A stretch of 64,000 nt of DNA from CAYMKL01 sp964390805 (GTDB taxonomy: Bacteria; Chloroflexota; Anaerolineae; VGOG01). Position numbers and translations under genes: made by a program. The notes below the pieces were generated by a model that did no database searches, had not been told where the DNA came from, and worked only from the letters and a program-made list of their open reading frames with translations. This document shows, in pieces, positions 22,301 to 28,300 of this stretch; position 1 is the first letter of the stretch, and each line of letters starts with the position of its first letter. The stretch is taken from positions 9,802 to 73,801 of the forward strand of contig CAYMKL010000018.1 of the NCBI GenBank assembly GCA_964390805.1. Reading direction: 5' to 3'.

Positions 22301-25300
22301 CATCCCCGGCGATGACTGGGAGGGACAGGCTCCCTTGCCGGCTATCAGCAGCGAGTTCGCCCTGACCTGGGCTGGCGGACTGCTCTATGCCCTGCGCGGT
22401 GCAGAGCTGTATCGCTACGATCCGGGCAGCACCACGTGGACCGGACTGGCGGATGTGCCTGCCGGCAAATCAATCTACAGCGGCGGAACGATGGCGGCCG
22501 ACAACGCAACTGATCCGACCTCCCTCTACATCATGCTTGGTGGGAACGGCCCCCAGATGGTCCGCTACAACCTCGAGTCGAACTCGTGGGACACGAGCCT
22601 GGAGAACGCGCCGCTCCTGGTGCGCGACGGAAACGGTCTGGCATCTGCCGACGGATATCTCTACCTGTACGCTACACCCGACTACGCGAATGAGAGCGAC
22701 TTCTTCCGCTACGGCAAGATCCGGCCGCCGGTGACGAAGCTCACTGTCGAGGACACGGCTTTCGTCAACCTCAGCGACAACGGAGCGGAGTGGGTCAGCT
22801 TCGATCCGGCAAACGCGCTACACGATTTCCAAATCGATCTCGATGCAGTCAATGCTTGGGTCAGCGACAGCGAGTGGTCCGTTGCGCCTCAAGCGGAGTG
22901 GGGTGTGCAAATCGGTGTCGCGGACGCCGCGTTCGTGGCCCCTGAGCAGGATCTCTACCGCACCGGCTTTGGCTCCATACTCACAGCGGGGTACCATCAG
23001 TACCGCCCGGATGCCATCGTGGGCGAGAACGGGGAGTTCTCAACCGTCGTGGAAGCCATCAATAGCGGAGCCAATCGCGTCCTAGTTCGGCCGGGGCTTT
23101 ACCAAGAGCCGTTCCAGCTCGTCAGCGGCGTGCAGGTGATCGGTGCTGGCGCCGACAAGACGTTCCTCTCGTCCGAGAACGGCTCTCCTGCTCTGGTCCG
23201 GGCAGAAGGCGTAGTCAGGTCAGGCCTGTCCGGTTTCACGCTGAAGGGTAGCGGAAGCGAAGTCGGCGTTCAGGTCGAGGATGGCGCGCGGGAGGTCGTG
23301 CTCAGCAGGAACATCATCCACAATACGGCGACCGCAATCCAGACTAGCGGGCGAAGCACCGACACCGAGGTAGTCAACAGCACTGTGGTTGACAACCAGT
23401 GGGGCCTGGATGCCGTCAACTGCGCACCAGTGGACGTGCGCAATACGCTCTTTGTGTCCAATGACCAAGCCGCACTGCAGTACCAGGAGTGCTCCGACTC
23501 GATCGTGCACTCATACAACCTCTACTGGACCAATGGCAGCGACATCAGCTCAGGACAGCCGGGCCCCGGCGAACTCTTTCTGGATCCTCTGTTCGTTGAG
23601 CCCCGAGAGCCCAGTTACCGGACAAAGGACTGGTCGCCGGTCATTGACGCCGGCAACCCCTCCGACCCCGTGCCGCCGGGCACCGGCGGCCGGGCCGACA
23701 TCGGCTACGTGGAGCAGGGCAGGGCGGCCTTCTACGCTGACGACGACTACTGCATGTTCTGTGTCAACGATGGCCTCACTTGGGGGATGGACGCCTTCGA
23801 CGATGTGCAGGATGCGCTGGATGCGGCTGAAGCTGAGATGGCCGTTCTGAGCTTTCCTGATCAGCCCCCGCAGTACACCGTCGGCGTCGGGCCGGGCACC
23901 TACGCCGGCTCCTTTGATCTCCACAGCCACGTGAGTCTGGTGGGCAGCGGGGCTGAGGTAACGACGCTGGAAGGCAGGGCGGACGATGTTGCCGTCCTCG
24001 CTTTCGACGGAGTGGTGCAGGCTGAGGTGAGGGGCTTCACCATCAAGGGCACGAGCTCGGCCGACGGTATGAGCAGGACCGACGTTGGGGTCGTGGTGAC
24101 GGGTGCGTCCAACGATGTGACCATAACCCGCAACGTCATCGTCGGCAGCGAGCAGGGCGTGGCCTTCAGAGATCGGGCTAGCGGTCGAGCAATTTTCAAC
24201 ACCGTCGTTGGGAACACCGGGGCCGCGATCTCCAGCAGTGACAATGGCACGTGGGTCGTGGCGGAAAACAACATCGTCTTCGACAACGATGTTGGCCTGC
24301 GCATCGGAGACAGCAGTCAGATACTCCACGACTACAACCTGCTCAACAACGACACCAACTTCGAGCCACCAGACTGTGGGCCAGGTCAGAACGAGGAGGC
24401 TCTGCTCAACCAGGACCCGGGATTCGAGATCGGGAGCTATCGTCTATTGGAGGACTCCCCATGTGTGGACGCGGCATCTCCCTTCGCGCCGGTACCGCCC
24501 GGGGGCGGGGCTCGGGCTGACTTGGGATACCGGGAAGTGCTCGCTACCCCACTGACGATATTCCTCGGGAAGGAAGGGATGTCCTCTGCGATTGGGAACT
24601 CTGGGGTGGCCGAAGTTAGCATCGGACTGGTCGGGCCATTGACGGCAGAGCAAGCGAGCATGCCGGTCACTGAGACACTGCCCGGGACCGGCGATTGGGT
24701 GCCTGCGACCGTCGAGGGCGCCGAAGGCGAAACAGCTCGGTACTGGAACTGGAGCACCGGAGCAGAGGCGGCGCAGAAAGGTGTGTATCGCGTCTACAGC
24801 CGCGCCGCCGATGTCGCGGAGAACGAGGAGACGGAGGGACTGGATTGGTACGAGGGCTCCTTTGTGGTCGATGGTACACCACCTACCGTGACGTGGCTCT
24901 CACCGGCAGACGGGTCGTCCGTGCAGTCTCCGTTGGAGCTGCGGGCGCAGGTGGCAGACTACGCAGGCGGTCAATTCGGCGTTCGCGATGTCTGGTTCGA
25001 AGTGAATGCCAAGTACTACCCTGGCACGTGGTCGGTCGAGCCCTGGGACCCGGCAACGGAGCAGCCCCGCGTCTTCCGGGCGTGGATCGATGATCTGACA
25101 CCGGGCACCGTGCAGATTTCCGCCGTCGCTGTAGCCAAGGACCGTGCTGGGAATGAAGGGCGTAGCGCATCGGCCAGTCTAAGTGTGAGCGGTTATGTTG
25201 GTGAGGATTCGACACCGCCCAACGTGGCGATAGACCGGCCTTCGCCCGGCGAGTTGGTGCCCCGCACAGTGGTCTTCGAGGGCACAGTCAGCGACCCTGC

Positions 25301-28300
25301 CGGCAGCGGCGTGGCTTCCGTGGAACTGAGCTTGGATGGAGGGTACACGTGGATGCCCACCGATGTGGATGTGACGGCTGGCACGTGGAAGCTCGTTTGG
25401 GGTGCCCCAGGCGAACAGCAGTATGTCAGCTATCCAGTCCGCGTTCGCGCGCTCGACTTGGCAGGCAATCTGGCAACCGAAGAGCTCTCAATCACGGTCG
25501 ACAACGAGCCCCCCACATGGGTGTCGGCACCCGAGGTGAGCGTTCCTGCCGGCACTCACTTCGATGCGCCGACGGATCTCACATTCAGCTGGCAGCCGCC
25601 GGTGGATGGCAGCGACACGGCAGAGGTGTACATCAGCGTCGCGGAGCGCGTGGACGAGGACTGTGTTGTGAAAGGCCTGAGCGAGGAAGGCTTCCCGTGG
25701 CCCCCAGCGGATGATCTGGTGACGGGCACCGAACACACGGTGGAGTTGCCCTCGAGTGGGATCTGGTGCGTGCATGCTACTGCAAGGGACCTGGCTGGGA
25801 ACATGGTGGTGTATGACTACGGTCCCTGGTTCGTGGGCACGATCGAGGACACGACAGTCCCCTTTGCCGACCGCGTGCAGTCGATCCACTTGGACGGGCA
25901 CCTAGACGTGATTGATGCCGAGTGGCGGGCGGATCTTGAGCTCCTGGACGACGACGAGCGAGAGGGCGAACGCCAGGAGCTCTACGCAACATGGGATGGG
26001 TCGGCGGTGTACTTGGGGTGGCAGGGTGCCTCGTGGACGCTTGATGGCACGCTGTGGGCCTACTTGGATGTCGGCGGCGGTGGAACGGCGGATGTGGTAC
26101 AGGGCACATTCGGCGCCGCGCTTCCGTTCATGGCCGACTACGCCGTGGAGATCAGCGACCCAACGAGCGGCACGCTCTGGTACTACGATGGTGGCTGGCA
26201 GGCAGGCGAGCTGGAATTCGCGCATGGAGACACGCTCGGAACCGAGGTGCGCATACCGCTGGAAACTGATTCCGCGAGCCTCAAGCTGATCGCGTTCGCC
26301 CTCAATGACGAGGACGTTGCCTGGAGCGTGTTCCCGACGACGAACCCCGTGGGTGGACCATGGCAGCGCTACTACAGCTGGGATGACCTGAGCTCGGGCG
26401 TTGCACCCAATGCCGGTCAACCGCGGGGCGTCAATGTGCACATGTCGCTGGACAGCCCGCAGGCACCAATGGCTGCCTGGGGGCCGGCAGCGGCCCTGGA
26501 ATACGTGGTGGGTCTGACGAACCGCGAATCCCGCCATGTGGCCGACCTGCAGTTTGAGCTCGTGGCCAGTACTGGACTTGCGTTCCAAGATGTCGTTGGC
26601 GCCAGCTGTGCCGACCCCGGGTGTACGAATTCTGACCATTGGCTGCTGGACGTGCCGACGCTCGCTCCGGGAGCGAGTCATTCAATCAGTGTCACCGGTG
26701 TATTGGCGTCTGAGCTGGGTGAGCTCTCGGTGGTCAACGCCGATGTCAAGCTGATTCACGGCGGCACAACGCAAGCCGAGACCTCTCTCAGCCACCGAGT
26801 TGACGGGCAGCCACCGTTGATCCAGATAGATGTCCCACCAGGCAATTGCCTCCGACCTGGCTCATGCGACCCGTCAGGCTTGTGCCGCGTGAAGGTGAGC
26901 GGCTCGGCCGAAGACGGCCAAGGTTCCGGCGTGGCTGAAGTTCAAGTCGTGGGAGGTGACACCAGCGGGACCCTGCTGTGGGCAGCCGAGGTCGAGATTC
27001 CCCAGAACTCCACCTCTGTTGAGATTGTGGTGTCGGCCACTGATGCAGCCGGCAACACCGATACGATCATCCACGTCTTCGAAATCGATATGGTGCCGCC
27101 AGTACTCGGCTTCAGCGTGCCAGAGACGGTAGGGGGATATTCTGCCGTACTGAAGGGGACGGCGTCGGATCCCTTCCCAGCAGACAGCACCGTTGTGCGG
27201 GTGGAAGTGCAGTTGGACGGTGAAGACACGCTGTGGCAGCCGGTCAATGGTCCCTACGACCCTGGGGAGAACGGTCAGCAGAACTGGGCGTTCCGTTGGG
27301 CGCTACCGCATGAGGATGGCGTGCAGCATCAGCTCAGGGCGAGGGCCTTCGATGCTGCTGGCAACGAGTCTTACACAGAATGGCAGTGGACCATTGTGGA
27401 CAGCGTCCGACCAGCCACTACGGTGACCCATTGGATTTCCGAGGGTCTGCTGTCCGACTACTTGCGGGATCCGTACCCCATCGTAGAAGGCGAGGTCACT
27501 GACGGTTACGGCATTGCCGCCGACGGAGTGCAGGCACGGATATACACTCCGGACGGGGCCACCGTCATGGCCCCAGCGGAGATTACCGGTGAGAGTTTCA
27601 GCATCACCCCGGTGTTCCAGACCGCGCTTTCAGGCGAATACCGGATTTACGTCGAAGCCATCGATTTGGCCGGGAACAAGACCACCGTCGGCCCGTACGT
27701 ATTCACAGCCCTGAACACACCGCCCGAGGCAGACGCTGGTGGACCGTACGCTGGCGATGAAGGGGCCGCAGTCCTGATGGCCGGTGCTACGGCCACTGAC
27801 GTGGATGATGATCCCCTGACTTTCGCCTGGAGTGAGAATTCGGGTAAGTGCGAGTTCTCGAATCCCACCGCGCTCAACCCCTCGATCACGTGTTCCGACG
27901 ATGGCACCTATGTCGTCACGCTTTCTGTCTCTGACGACTTCAATGAGCCGGTGGATAGCGAAGCGACGGTCGAGGTGGTCAACGTAGCCCCGACCGTTGA
28001 CTTGGCAGGTTCCTCGCCGGTAGACGAGGGTGACACTGCGACCTACACCTTCACCGTGAGCGATCCCGGCGCCGACTCACATGCGTTCGCCGAAGGATAT
28101 CCATCGTGCGGTGAGGGCGGCGAGCTCGTGGGCAGCCCAACGTTCGGCGACGGCAGCTTCCAGTGCACCTTCCTGGACGGACCGGCCGAGTCCACGGTCT
28201 CGATTCGCGTGGAGGACGATGAAGGTGCTGTATCGGAGGCGGCCTGGCTAGACGTGATGGTGAACAATGTCGCGCCGGCGGCCACCTTCGACAACGATGG

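Noticed and set aside
21009..22301. 430-codon minus-strand open frame opposite the seven-repeat region of the giant gene
   Set aside because: It is the mirror of a repetitive GC-rich array and consists of repeated GEIPAGVPEGS-like text. It has no ribosome-binding site or known domain, and the plus-strand frame is clearly coding.
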